From Chloroflexota bacterium (GTDB taxonomy: Bacteria; Chloroflexota; Anaerolineae; VGOG01): a stretch of DNA of 42,884 bases. Positions 28,030 to 38,143 of the stretch are shown here, one piece after another (position 1 is the stretch's first letter; every line of letters begins with the position of its first letter). The position numbers were made by a program, and so were the translations under genes. Where the stretch lies: the NCBI GenBank assembly GCA_016875995.1, contig VGOG01000008.1, positions 1 through 42,884 of the forward strand, in the 5' to 3' direction. The notes beneath the pieces are model-generated. The model was given only the letters and a program-made list of their open reading frames with translations. It ran no database searches and was not told where the DNA came from.

Positions 28030-28122
28030 CGGATTCGTCGTAGTCGTTCGTCCTTCGTCGGCCTGGAAAACCCTAAAGGTCTCCCCGCTCGCCGACCGTT
28101 TTCGTGATCACATCAGGAGGAA

Positions 28123-29637
28123 GTGGCTTTGATGCGCTTCATCGGCCTGGACATTGGTACAACGGGCTGTAAAGCCGTTATCTTTGATGCCGTGGGCAAC
28201 CTCTTGACCAGTGTCAGCCGCGAGTACGCGGTAGACATACCGCGCCCCAACTGGGCGGAGCAAGACGCGGAGCGCGTTTGGCGGTTGGCCCAAGACGCCC
28301 TACGCGAGGCGATTGCCGCTGCGGGACCTGAGGATATCGTCGCGTTAGGGCTGTCGGTGCAGGGCGAGGCGGTGATGCCGGTGGATGCCCAGGGGCAGGC
28401 GCTGCGTCCGGCCATCCTGGGCATGGACACGCGGACCGGTGAGCAGAATGCCTGGCTGCGGGACAAATTCGGCGCCGAGCACCTTTTCGAACGCACCGGT
28501 ATGCCGCTTCACACCATTAACACATTGCCTAAACTCTTGTGGCTGAAACAGCACGAGCCAGATATGTGGGCTTGTGCTGAGCGCTTCCTGCTGTACGAAG
28601 ATTTCCTCATCAATAAGATGACCGGCCAGGCTGTGATCAGCCGCTGCCTGGCCTCGCGTACCCAGCTCTACGATATACCCCAAGATCGCTGGTCGCCCGA
28701 GATCCTAGAGGCCCTCGAATTGGAGTCTGAGCGCCTGGCGACCGTGCAGCCGTCCGGTGTGGCGGTGGGGCCGATGTTTCCCGACCTGGCGGAGAGTCTG
28801 GGCCTGCCAGAGCCACCGTTGGTGGTGACAGGCGGCCACGACCAGGCCTGCGGCGCTTTGGGCGTGGGGCTCACCCGGCCGGGCCTGGCCATGGTCTCCA
28901 CCGGCACCGCCGAGGTGGTGGAAGTGGTCCTGGACTCGCCGGCGCTGAACGAAACGCTCTACGAGGGCAACATCTCGGTCTACGCGCACATCGTGCCCGG
29001 CCTGTACCTGGCCATGACCCTGAATCACAGCGGCGGGTTGCTGTTGCGCTGGTTCCGCGATACATTGTGCCAGGAAGAAATGCGACAGGCACGGGCGAGC
29101 GGCGATGATCCCTACGACCTGATCCTTCAGGACGCCTCAGCGGAGCCTTCACCCCTGCTGCTGCTGCCGCACTTCGCCGGCAGTGGCAGTCCTCGGTTTG
29201 ACACCGCCTCCAAGGGGGCCATCCTGGGTCTGACCTTTGCCACCAGCAAGACCGACCTGGCAAAGGCTATCCTGGAAGGGCTGACCTACGAGCTACGCGT
29301 GAACCTGGACCTGCTGAAGGAAGGGCAGGTGGACATTGACGAACTGCGGGCCATCGGCGGCGGCGCACGCTCTCCGTTGTGGCTGCAACTCAAAGCGGAC
29401 ATCACTGCCATCCCCGTGGTCGTGCCCCGCATCACCGAGGCGGCGTGCTGGGGGGCGGCCCTGCTGGCCGGTGCGGGCGCAGGGCACTTCCCCAGCGCCG
29501 CTCAGGCCGCGGCAGAGATGCTGCGTCTGGAACGCAGGTTCGAACCCGATGCGGCGCGCTCGGCGCGCTACGCGGCCCACTATGAGCTCTATCGAGAGGT
29601 CTATCCGGCCGTCGTGAGCATCCAGCAGTGCCTGTGA
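28123..29637 (+). CDS. FGGY family carbohydrate kinase (xylulokinase-like); ATG 28132 may be the true start
   Basis: [90 protein letters not shown]. Confidence 0.9.
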   Translation: MALMRFIGLDIGTTGCKAVIFDAVGNLLTSVSREYAVDIPRPNWAEQDAERVWRLAQDALREAIAAAGPEDIVALGLSVQGEAVMPVDAQGQALRPAILGMDTRTGEQNAWLRDKFGAEHLFERTGMPLHTINTLPKLLWLKQHEPDMWACAERFLLYEDFLINKMTGQAVISRCLASRTQLYDIPQDRWSPEILEALELESERLATVQPSGVAVGPMFPDLAESLGLPEPPLVVTGGHDQACGALGVGLTRPGLAMVSTGTAEVVEVVLDSPALNETLYEGNISVYAHIVPGLYLAMTLNHSGGLLLRWFRDTLCQEEMRQARASGDDPYDLILQDASAEPSPLLLLPHFAGSGSPRFDTASKGAILGLTFATSKTDLAKAILEGLTYELRVNLDLLKEGQVDIDELRAIGGGARSPLWLQLKADITAIPVVVPRITEAACWGAALLAGAGAGHFPSAAQAAAEMLRLERRFEPDAARSARYAAHYELYREVYPAVVSIQQCL

Positions 29638-29659
29638 AAACCAACGAGGAAGATGACAG

Positions 29660-30679
29660 ATGAAAGCATTGCAAAAAACAGCGCAAGGCGTAGGGCATGT
29701 TGAACTGTGCGAGATGCCGGTTCCCGAGATCGGTCCCAACGACGTGCTGATGAAGGTCTATGCTGCCGGCGTCTGCGGCAGCGATCTGTTGATTCAGGAG
29801 GATCGGCACTTTTACCGGGCGCCAGTCACGTTGGGACACGAGTTTTCCGGCGTTGCATACAAGGTTGGCAAGAACGTCACTCGTGTCAAAGAGGGCGACA
29901 AATTCGTCGCCGACATCGAGTGCGGTAAAGGGGAATGGCTCGGCGTGACCATTGATGGCGCTTACGCGCCCTCTATGCGCGTGCCGGAGCACGTGATTTA
30001 TCGCGTGCCTGACCACGTGTCGCTGGATCATGCCTGCCTGGCGGAACCGATTGTCGCTACCCATCACTTGATTCAGGAACGGGCCCAGGTCAGGGTGGGC
30101 GATGACGTCGTCGTGGTCGGCCCTGGGCCGATGGGCATCATGGGCGTACAGTACGCCAGAGTGTGCGGCGCGCGCCGCGTCTTCCTCATCGGCCTCAAGA
30201 GCGACGAGAAGCGGCTGCAGGTGGGCCGGCAGGTCGGGGCGGACTACATCCTGTATTCAGAAGACGGCCCGGAGAAGGCGGTCATGGAGATCACGGGTGG
30301 AAAGGGTGCGGAGTTCGTGCTGGAGTGCTCGGCCAGCGAGAAGGGCATCCAGCACGCCATTGACTGTGCGCGCAAGGCTTACGAGGGTCCTGGCGGCAAG
30401 GGCGTGGTCGTCTTCATCAGCCTGTGGGGGCGCCAGATCACCGTCAATCTGGATCAGGTCAGCCTGGGGCAACTCGATATCCGGGGCAGTTGGAGCTGGA
30501 ACGGGCCGGAGACCTGGGCCCACGCCATTGACCTGCTGGACCGAGGCGTGTTCGACCTGGATCCGATGATCACCAACCACTACGAACTGGAGGAGTGGGA
30601 GACAGCCTTCGCTAACCTGCGGGCCAGGCAGGACGTGAAAGCGTTGATCCACCCCAACGGGCGGGGATGGGCCGACTGA
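29660..30679 (+). CDS. Medium-chain dehydrogenase (MDR) lacking the structural-zinc lobe
   Basis: AAGVCGSDLLIQ, LGHEFSGVAYKVG, VVVVGPGPMGIMG; no CxxCxxC motif. Confidence 0.85.
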   Translation: MKALQKTAQGVGHVELCEMPVPEIGPNDVLMKVYAAGVCGSDLLIQEDRHFYRAPVTLGHEFSGVAYKVGKNVTRVKEGDKFVADIECGKGEWLGVTIDGAYAPSMRVPEHVIYRVPDHVSLDHACLAEPIVATHHLIQERAQVRVGDDVVVVGPGPMGIMGVQYARVCGARRVFLIGLKSDEKRLQVGRQVGADYILYSEDGPEKAVMEITGGKGAEFVLECSASEKGIQHAIDCARKAYEGPGGKGVVVFISLWGRQITVNLDQVSLGQLDIRGSWSWNGPETWAHAIDLLDRGVFDLDPMITNHYELEEWETAFANLRARQDVKALIHPNGRGWAD

Positions 30680-30742
30680 GGCATCCCATATTCCGCTTGT
30701 TTCGCTGTTCCGTTGATCCCCAACGAAGGAGCCAAGATCAGC

Positions 30743-32080
30743 ATGGAGCTTTATGAACATTTGCAAAGATGGGAAGCAGAAGGCCGGCCTATTCGCGTCG
30801 GCCTGGTAGGGTGCGGGCAGATGGGCTCGGGGATGGTTCACGTGACGAACCAGATGGTGGGCATGGACACCATGGCCTTATCCGACCTCGACATCACCCG
30901 ACCTCTGAACACCCTGAAGGCGATGGGGGTTCCCCAATCCCAAATCCGGGTTACCAACAAGCGAGGCGAGGCCGAAGACGCGCTCAGAGCAGGCCAATAT
31001 GTGGTGACGGAGGATGCGCTGCTGCTGACCCAGTTGGAGGGTCTGGATGCAGTGGTCGAGGCTACCGGGATCACCGAAATCGGATCGAAGGTGGCCTGGA
31101 ACTGCATCCTGCACCGCAAACACGTCATCATGCTGAACGTGGAGACAGACGTGACCGTAGGGCCGCTTTTGCATCGTCTGGCCAGGCAGGCCGGCTGTGT
31201 GTACACAGCCGCCTCGGGCGATGAGCCGGGCGTGTGCAAGATGCTGTACGACTTCGCCGGCACGCTGGGTTTCGAGATCGTGTGTCTGGGCAAGGGCAAG
31301 AACAATTCCATAGACTTCAACGCCACGCCCGAATCCTGCCAGGAAGAAGCTCTGGCCCGGGGAATGAATCCCAAGATGTTGGCGGCCTTCAAGGATGGTT
31401 CCAAGACCATGGTCGAGCTGGCGGCCATGTCCAACGCCACTGGCCTCGTGCCCGATGTGCCGGGCATGCATGGCCCTCAGGTGGACGTGCCGGATTTGAA
31501 CAAGGTCCTCATTCCTCAGGAGGATGGCGGCATCCTGAGTCGCAGCGGTTGCGTGGACTACTCCACCGGCAAGGTGGCGCCGGGCGTGTTCGTCATCGTC
31601 ACCTCGCCCGACCCGCGCATCCGGGTGGATATGAAGTTCCTTTCCATGGGGGATGGTCCTTACTACACCCTCTACCGCCCCTATCATCTTTGTAACGTCG
31701 AGACGCCCGTCTCCATTGCCGAAGCGGTCATCTATGGGGAAAATACCATCGTGTCCAAGTGGCTTGTCTCCGAGGTGGCGGCCATCGCCAAACGAGACCT
31801 GAAACCGGGCGAGGTCGTGGGGGAGATTGGCTGCGCGGACTTTTTCGGCCGCATCATCCTTTACGAAGAGGCTCACGCTCAGAGGGCCATCCCCCTGGGT
31901 CTCGTGCCCGGCGGCAAGATCCTGCAGGAGATCGCCAGGGGGGAGATGCTGACGGAAGGGAACTTCGCGCCGGACTCCAGCAAATTCGTGTACAAACTGC
32001 GCCAGATGCAAGATGCCCAACTGACCATGGAAAGGCCATGGAGCAACGACAGGTGGGATAGCGGAGGAAACGAGTGGTGA
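30743..32080 (+). CDS. NAD(P)-dependent oxidoreductase, homoserine dehydrogenase-like with C-terminal SAF-type region
   Basis: [19 protein letters not shown] Rossmann; [35 protein letters not shown]-like. Confidence 0.75.
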   Translation: MELYEHLQRWEAEGRPIRVGLVGCGQMGSGMVHVTNQMVGMDTMALSDLDITRPLNTLKAMGVPQSQIRVTNKRGEAEDALRAGQYVVTEDALLLTQLEGLDAVVEATGITEIGSKVAWNCILHRKHVIMLNVETDVTVGPLLHRLARQAGCVYTAASGDEPGVCKMLYDFAGTLGFEIVCLGKGKNNSIDFNATPESCQEEALARGMNPKMLAAFKDGSKTMVELAAMSNATGLVPDVPGMHGPQVDVPDLNKVLIPQEDGGILSRSGCVDYSTGKVAPGVFVIVTSPDPRIRVDMKFLSMGDGPYYTLYRPYHLCNVETPVSIAEAVIYGENTIVSKWLVSEVAAIAKRDLKPGEVVGEIGCADFFGRIILYEEAHAQRAIPLGLVPGGKILQEIARGEMLTEGNFAPDSSKFVYKLRQMQDAQLTMERPWSNDRWDSGGNEW

Positions 32081-33129
32081 AACAGACGATGAAAGCGGTC
32101 GTGGTCAGGGCGCCCATGCAGTTCGCGGTGGAAGAGGCCCCCGTTCCGCAGTGCTCGGAGAAGGGGTTTCTCCTTAAGGTTGTGGCCTGCGGGTTGTGCG
32201 GTTCGGACCTGAGGACCTTGCACAGCGGGCACCGGAAGGTGACCTTTCCTTGGATCATCGGCCATGAGATCTGTGGCGACGTGATCCAGGTGGGCAGCCA
32301 GTACCAGGGTCCCTGGGAGGTGGGTGAGCGGCTGGCTGTGGGGCCCAATGCCTATTGCGGCGTCTGCGATTTCTGCCGCGATGGCCGCTATGAGTTCTGC
32401 GAGAACCGCGTCGAGATCGCCCAGAAGTGGCTTGGCGGGTTGGCCGAGGTCATCGCCATCCCTGAGGCGTGTGTCCGTCTGGGCACCATCCACCGGCTGC
32501 CCGAGGGGCTGGATCCCGTCTATGCGGCCATCTCGGAACCCATTTCCTCCGTCGTCAACTCGCAGGAGCAAGGCCGGGTGGGGCTTGGCGACACGGTGAT
32601 GATCATCGGCAGTGGGCCTGTCGGCTGCGCGCAGGTGAGCCTGGCCCGCGCCCGCGGGGCGGATAGGATATTCATCGCCGACATCGTGGACGAGCGGCTG
32701 AGGCTGGCCGAGCCCTTCGGGCCGGACGCGATCATCAATGCCGCCAGGACGGACCTGGTGGAAGAAGCTCGTCGGCTGACCGGCGGTAAAGGCCCCGATG
32801 TGGTCATCACCGCCACGCCAGCGCCCATCGCCGTCGTGCAGGCCGTGCAGATGGCCAGGAAGACCGGCCGCATCCTTGTGTTTGGCGGGTTGCCCAAAGA
32901 CGACAGCAAGCCCGGCGTGGACATGAATATCGTGCATTACAACGCCCTTCACCTCATCGGCATCAACGGCTTTGGCCCCCGACACCAGCGGCAGGCGCTG
33001 CAGTTGCTGGCCTCAGGCCGGATTCCCGGCGACAAGCTGGTCAGCCACCGTTTCCCTCTCGCCGAATTTGAGAAAGGGGCAAAGATGGCTCTCGAGGGGA
33101 AGGTGCTGAAGGCTGTCTTCCTCCCGTAG
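32074..33129 (+). CDS. Zinc-dependent medium-chain dehydrogenase
   Basis: [28 protein letters not shown], structural zinc [31 protein letters not shown]; overlaps upstream stop. Confidence 0.9.
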   Translation: MVKQTMKAVVVRAPMQFAVEEAPVPQCSEKGFLLKVVACGLCGSDLRTLHSGHRKVTFPWIIGHEICGDVIQVGSQYQGPWEVGERLAVGPNAYCGVCDFCRDGRYEFCENRVEIAQKWLGGLAEVIAIPEACVRLGTIHRLPEGLDPVYAAISEPISSVVNSQEQGRVGLGDTVMIIGSGPVGCAQVSLARARGADRIFIADIVDERLRLAEPFGPDAIINAARTDLVEEARRLTGGKGPDVVITATPAPIAVVQAVQMARKTGRILVFGGLPKDDSKPGVDMNIVHYNALHLIGINGFGPRHQRQALQLLASGRIPGDKLVSHRFPLAEFEKGAKMALEGKVLKAVFLP

Positions 33130-33177
33130 CAACGGAGCGTTTATCCGCTTGCTCCGCTGACCCAAAAGGATGTTTTT

Positions 33178-33708
33178 ATGTGCGAAAAAGAGAACAGGCA
33201 CAGGCTGCCGTTTTTGAATAACGGCGTGGCCCAGGTGGGCCTCATCGTCGAAGATCTGGACAAAGCTGTCGAAAACTACTGGAATCTGTTCGGCATCGGC
33301 CCCTGGCACTTCTACACCTATGGCAAGCCGCTGGTCAAGAAGATGACCTATCACGGGAAACCTGCCGAGTACAAGATGAGGATCGCCCTATCTTACCTTG
33401 GCCCCCTGCGCATCGAGTTGATTGAGATGGTGGAAGGGGACACCGTCTACGCCGATTTCGTCGCCGAACACGGCTATGGCGTGCACCACTTTGGGGTGTT
33501 GGTCGAGGATATGGAGGCAGCCCTGGCCGAGGCTGCGGCGGCCGGCCTGACGATGACCATGGATGGGGCCGGCTTTGGCCGTGACGGCGACGGGCACTAC
33601 GCCTACCTGGACACCGAAGACAGGCTCGGCGTCACCATCGAGCTGATCAAGCGCCCGAAGGGTCGGATGACACCGGAGAAAGTCTTCCCCCCACAGGACA
33701 CACCGTGA
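33178..33708 (+). CDS. VOC/glyoxalase family protein
   Basis: VAQVGLIVEDLDKAVENYWNLFGIGPW, GVHHFGVLVEDMEAALAEAAAAG, DGHYAYLDTEDRLGVTIELIK. Confidence 0.85.
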   Translation: MCEKENRHRLPFLNNGVAQVGLIVEDLDKAVENYWNLFGIGPWHFYTYGKPLVKKMTYHGKPAEYKMRIALSYLGPLRIELIEMVEGDTVYADFVAEHGYGVHHFGVLVEDMEAALAEAAAAGLTMTMDGAGFGRDGDGHYAYLDTEDRLGVTIELIKRPKGRMTPEKVFPPQDTP

Positions 33709-33723
33709 AGCGCGCAGGCCGTA

Positions 33724-33745
33724 GGGGCGCAGCATGCTGCGCCCC
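33724..33745. repeat. 22-bp perfect palindrome
   Basis: GGGGCGCAGCATGCTGCGCCCC. Confidence 0.9.
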
Positions 33746-33791
33746 TTGCACGGCGAATGGGCAGTGGCTGAACAGTCGCGTGGAAATAGGC

Positions 33792-33818
33792 GTAGGACAA
33801 GTTGCCAACTTGTCCTAC
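33792..33818. repeat. 27-bp perfect inverted repeat
   Basis: GTAGGACAAGTTG-C-CAACTTGTCCTAC. Confidence 0.9.
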
Positions 33819-33936
33819 CAACTAACCAGGCGGCTGGGAGCTGCCTCTGCGGATGTGAGGAAAAGATCGCTGCCAACGTGCGGAACTGGATCGTATTCCC
33901 AAAGAGGCCAGAGCATATTATAAAGAGGGACCTCCT

Positions 33937-35004
33937 ATGGACGACAAGATCACGCGCCATCAAGTCATCGTTCGTCTGGAAGAAAACGGCATCCCCTATG
34001 GCCTGCTCCTCTTGCAGAACGACGTGTCTATCGTGATCTCGCAGCGCGGTGGACGCATCTTCGGCCCCTTTCTGTCGCCGAATGACGAGGGCATCTTCTG
34101 GATAAACCGCGCCTTCGCCCGCCCCGATTCCTTCCAGGAGTTCTTAACTTCCGGGAGTTGGAACCTGGGCGGCTCCAGAATCTGGATCGCTCCCGAGATC
34201 CAGTACGACGTTCGAGACCGTAGCAACTTCTGGGGGAGCGTCTTCTGGCCGCCACAGGTGGACCCAGGGAACTACGTGCTGGAACAGCCGCAGCCAGGTC
34301 AGTACCGCCTGTCTCAGGACATCACCCTGGAGGCGTACAACCTCGCCTGGGGCCGGAAGGAGTTGCACCTGGAGCGGGTCATCCGGCGGGCCGAAGACCC
34401 CTTGCGCAACCTGAGCGCTTACCAGGATCTGACCGCCGGGGTGCTCTTCGCCGGCTATGAGCAGATCATCTCCCTCTCCGAAAGCACACTGGACGACATC
34501 ATGAGCGAGGCCTGGAACCTGGTACAGCTCAACCCCGGCGGCGTGCTGATCATCCCTGCTTCGCCTTGCGTGGAGTTTGTGGATTACTACGCGCCTGTGG
34601 GCGATCTGCAGTCCATTCGCGCCAACCACGTTCGCCTCCAGCTTACGGGCCGTCAGCAGTACAAAGTCGGTTACAAGGCCGCGCACCTCTTCGGGCGCAT
34701 GGGCTATTTCAACCATCTCGACGATGGCCGTGCTTACCTGGTCCTGCGCAACTTCTTCAACAACCCTTCCGTGCCCTATGCCGAAGAGCCGGATCACACG
34801 CCTGGCTGCCGGGGCCATTCGGTCCACGTGTACAACGACGGCGGCCAATTCGGCGGCTTCGCCGAGATGGAATGCAACTTGCAGACCATTGGCGGCGAAA
34901 CGGGGCGGTCGGCCAGCACGGACCAACTGCTCCTCTGGCTCTACGTGGGAGCGGAGGAGAAAGTGAAAACAATTGCCCTCCACCTTCTGGGCATTGAGAT
35001 CTAA
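33937..35004 (+). CDS. Conserved hypothetical protein, DUF6786/galactose-mutarotase-like
   Basis: VSIVISQRGGRIFGPFL ... SGSWNLGGSRIWIAPEIQYDVRD ... DHTPGCRGHSVHVYNDGGQFGGFAEMECNLQTI; family name from memory. Confidence 0.55.
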   Translation: MDDKITRHQVIVRLEENGIPYGLLLLQNDVSIVISQRGGRIFGPFLSPNDEGIFWINRAFARPDSFQEFLTSGSWNLGGSRIWIAPEIQYDVRDRSNFWGSVFWPPQVDPGNYVLEQPQPGQYRLSQDITLEAYNLAWGRKELHLERVIRRAEDPLRNLSAYQDLTAGVLFAGYEQIISLSESTLDDIMSEAWNLVQLNPGGVLIIPASPCVEFVDYYAPVGDLQSIRANHVRLQLTGRQQYKVGYKAAHLFGRMGYFNHLDDGRAYLVLRNFFNNPSVPYAEEPDHTPGCRGHSVHVYNDGGQFGGFAEMECNLQTIGGETGRSASTDQLLLWLYVGAEEKVKTIALHLLGIEI

Positions 35005-35061
35005 GCGTTTCCCAACCGGTAATCCTTCACCAACTTCAGTTCAGGAAAGGAGCAAGAAACA

Positions 35062-36492
35062 ATGAGAATCATGGAAAAAGAACCCACCTTCGGTCTGATC
35101 GTCGGCACCAGAGGCTTCTTCAACCCGCAACTGGCGACGGAGGGCCGAAGACAGTTGCTGGCACGGCTGGATGAGCTGGGCTACGCCTACGTCATACCGC
35201 CGGAGGAGGCCACGCCCACCGGTGCGATCGAAACCCTGGACGACGCCAGGGTGTGTGCGGCGCTCTTCCGGGAGAACGCGGACAAGATTGATGGCATCGT
35301 CGTCGTCCTTCCCAACTTCGGCGATGAGCTGGGGATCGTTCAGACCCTGGACATGGCCAAGCTGGATGTGCCGGTGCTGGTCCAGGCCTGTGACGACGAA
35401 CTGGATAAGTTCGATTTCGCCCACCGCCGAGACGCCTTCTGCGGCAAGTTCTCAGTGTGCAACAACCTTTACCAGTACGGCATCCCCTTCACCAACACCG
35501 CCTATCACACCTATCCTCTCGCCAGCCAGGAGTTCGCCCAGGACCTGGAGTTTTTCGCCAGGGTGTGCCGGGTGGTGAATGGCCTGAGCCACGCCCGGAT
35601 TGGTGCCATCGGCGCCCGGCCGGCGGCTTTCCAGACGGTGCGCTTCAGTGAGAAGATCCTCCAGACTGCGGGCATCACGGTTGTCCCCGTGGATCTCTCC
35701 GTGATCATCGCCAGAGCCCAGTCGCTCGGTGACGACGATCCGGCGGTCAAGGCCAAGCTGGACGAGATCAGGGCTTATGGCCGGATTCCGGACTATATCG
35801 CGCCGGAAAACGTTCTCAAACAGGCCAGGCTGTCCGTGGTGATTGACCGCTGGATGGACGAGAACGAGTGCGATGCCAGCGCCGTGGAGTGCTGGGACTC
35901 GATCCAGAGGAACTACGGCTGCGCGACCTGCCTGACGATGAGCATGATGGGCGAACGGCTTCTGCCCAGCGCCTGCGAAGTGGACGTGGCCGGCGCGGTC
36001 TCAATGTACGCCCTGCTACTTGCCTCGGGCCATCCGCCAGGCTTCCTGGATTGGAACAACAACTACGGCGACGACCGGGAGATGTGCATCAACACCCACT
36101 GCAGTAACTATCCCCGGAGTTTCATGGGCAAAGAGATCGAGATCTCCAACCTGGACGTCTTGGGAGAGACGTTGGGAGCAGACCGCTGCTTTGGCGCCGT
36201 CAAGGGTCAGGTAGCCGCCGGTCCGATGACCTTCTTCCGCATTTCCACCGATGACCCCCTGGGCATCATCAAGTGCTATCTGGGAGAGGGCGAGTTCACC
36301 GACGATCCTGTGACTATTCAGGGCGGCTCCGCCGTCTGCCGGGTTCCCGGCCTGCAGGACTTGATGGACTTCATCTGCAAGGAGGGGTTCGAACATCACG
36401 TCGCCATGACGCGCAGCCATTGTGCCGATGTCCTGAACGAGGTCATCTCGACCTATCTGGGATGGGAGCTCTACTACCATAACCAGGCATAG
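35062..36492 (+). CDS. L-fucose/L-arabinose isomerase family protein
   Basis: FGLIVGTRGFFNPQLA, VVVLPNFGDELGIVQTLDMAKLDVPVLVQA, RIGAIGARPAAFQTVRFSE, GHPPGFLDWNNNYG, HCSNYPRSF. Confidence 0.8.
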   Translation: MRIMEKEPTFGLIVGTRGFFNPQLATEGRRQLLARLDELGYAYVIPPEEATPTGAIETLDDARVCAALFRENADKIDGIVVVLPNFGDELGIVQTLDMAKLDVPVLVQACDDELDKFDFAHRRDAFCGKFSVCNNLYQYGIPFTNTAYHTYPLASQEFAQDLEFFARVCRVVNGLSHARIGAIGARPAAFQTVRFSEKILQTAGITVVPVDLSVIIARAQSLGDDDPAVKAKLDEIRAYGRIPDYIAPENVLKQARLSVVIDRWMDENECDASAVECWDSIQRNYGCATCLTMSMMGERLLPSACEVDVAGAVSMYALLLASGHPPGFLDWNNNYGDDREMCINTHCSNYPRSFMGKEIEISNLDVLGETLGADRCFGAVKGQVAAGPMTFFRISTDDPLGIIKCYLGEGEFTDDPVTIQGGSAVCRVPGLQDLMDFICKEGFEHHVAMTRSHCADVLNEVISTYLGWELYYHNQA

Positions 36493-36874
36493 GGGTAAGC
36501 CTTCTCTCCGGGCTTCCGGGAGAGGTGCTCTGCACTCACGGCGGCCGTTCTGATAACGTCGTTTCAACTTCTTACACGTGCTGGGTGACCTGGCGTGCCT
36601 TTTCTTGCGAGGCGCGCCAGGCGTTCAAGGTGCTCTGCAAGGCAGCCAAGGCCATCGCCAGAACGGGCAAATTCACCCCTTATTCCGGACTTGAGTGAGG
36701 GGGCCAGTGCTCCTTCCGATCAGCCTGGACATTGCGCCTTTTCATCCTGCGCAGATAATACTTTCGGCGTTCGTCAGCGGAAAAAAGGCTGAGCTTGATG
36801 CGCATGGGCAGGGACCCCCTATGTAGCAGGAGAAAAGTTGAGAGAATTTTTGCCGACTTACTTGGGGTAATCTG

Positions 36875-38068
36875 ATGACGCAAGCGAAACAGGCGGTGAT
36901 CTTCGGCGCGGGCAACATCGGGCGAGGGTTTCTGGGCCAGCTCTTCACCGAGTCGGGCTACGAGGTGGTGTTCGTCGAGATCAACCGACGATTGGTGGAC
37001 CGCCTCAACCAGCAGGGGAGCTACACCCTGCGCATGGTGAACAATGAGCTCAGCCAGGACCTGATCATCGCCCCCGTGCGGGCCGTGGACGGGCGTGACG
37101 AGGAAGCTGTGGCCCGCGAGGTCGTGGCCGCCGATCTGTTGGCTACAGCGGTGGGAGTACGGGCCCTGCCCCAGGTGGCACCCGTTCTCGCCCTGGGCAT
37201 CGCCCGTCGGGCAGAGGCCGGCGTGGGCACGCCGCTGAATATCATCTTATGCGAGAACCTCAAGAATGCATCCCAGGTGTTGCAGGGCATGGTCCAGGAA
37301 CACCTCCCAGGAGAGCATCACCGCTACCTGGCGGAGAAGGTAGGCTTCGTGGAGGCGGTGATCGCCCGCATGGTGCCCATCCTGCCCGACGAGGTTCGAG
37401 AACAGGATCCCACCCTGGTCGTCGTCGAGCCGTACAAAGTGCTGCCCGTGGACAAAAAAGGCTTCAAGGGGGCGATCCCCGACATCGTGGGGCTGGAACC
37501 CCGCGAGGACTTCGCCGCCTACGTGGATCGCAAGCTCTACCTCCACAACGCCGGCCACGCCATGCTGGGCTACCTGGGGTATCAAAAGGGACTGGGGTAC
37601 GGCTACGAAGCCCTGGACGCCGCCCTCATCCGCCCCCTCCTCGACCAGGCCCTGGACGAGGCGGCCCAGGCCCTGGTGGCCGAGCACGGCTTCGATCCGA
37701 AGGACCTGCGCGCCCACGTGGCCGACCTGCTGACCCGCTTCGCCAACCGCCCCCTGGGCGATACCATCTTCCGCCTGGCCCGCGACCCCATCCGCAAGCT
37801 GGGGCCCACCGACCGCCTGGTGGGCGGGGCGCGAGCGGCGCTCAAGCACGGGATCGAGCCGCAAGCGCTGAGCTGGGGCATCGCCGCTGGCCTGGCCTTC
37901 GACGACCCCCGTGATCCGCAGGCCTCCCGGCTCCAGGAGATGCTCCGCGAACAGGGCCTTGACGCCGTCCTGGCCCAGGTGTGTGGTCTCGATCCGGCTG
38001 GCCGTTTGGCTGAGATGGTGCGGGAGCGGTATGGCCGGGTCGTGAGATGCCACGAATTTCACGAATGA
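36875..38068 (+). CDS. mtlD: Mannitol-1-phosphate 5-dehydrogenase-like
   Basis: AVIFGAGNIGRGFLGQLFTESGYEVVFVEIN, CENLKNASQVL, VEPYKVLPVDKKGFKG, KLYLHNAGHAMLGYLGY. Confidence 0.9.
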   Translation: MTQAKQAVIFGAGNIGRGFLGQLFTESGYEVVFVEINRRLVDRLNQQGSYTLRMVNNELSQDLIIAPVRAVDGRDEEAVAREVVAADLLATAVGVRALPQVAPVLALGIARRAEAGVGTPLNIILCENLKNASQVLQGMVQEHLPGEHHRYLAEKVGFVEAVIARMVPILPDEVREQDPTLVVVEPYKVLPVDKKGFKGAIPDIVGLEPREDFAAYVDRKLYLHNAGHAMLGYLGYQKGLGYGYEALDAALIRPLLDQALDEAAQALVAEHGFDPKDLRAHVADLLTRFANRPLGDTIFRLARDPIRKLGPTDRLVGGARAALKHGIEPQALSWGIAAGLAFDDPRDPQASRLQEMLREQGLDAVLAQVCGLDPAGRLAEMVRERYGRVVRCHEFHE

Positions 38069-38115
38069 GCACGAAGGTAGAGACGAAAATTAGTGAAATT
38101 CGTGCAATTCGTGGC
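38049..38115. repeat. Inverted repeat, 18-bp arms with 1 mismatch, spanning the mtlD stop codon
   Basis: GCCACGAATTtCACGAAT (38049-38066) and ATTCGTGcAATTCGTGGC (38098-38115). Confidence 0.85.
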
Positions 38116-38143
38116 GAAGAACTCAGACAGGGGAAACTGGGAG

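Noticed and set aside
28030-28122. TTCGTCGTAGTCGTTCGTCCTTCGTCG quasi-repeat and AACCCTAAAGGT segment upstream of the FGGY kinase
   Set aside because: Degenerate and short; resembles dispersed low-complexity intergenic sequence but no clear unit or second copy in the window.
36500-36870. Possible gene remnants or small ORFs in the 36.5-36.87 kb gap (e.g. minus-strand 34-aa VNLPVLAMALAALQSTLNAWRASQEKARQVTQHV)
   Set aside because: Too short and without recognisable family; could be a decayed C-terminus but not supportable without a search.
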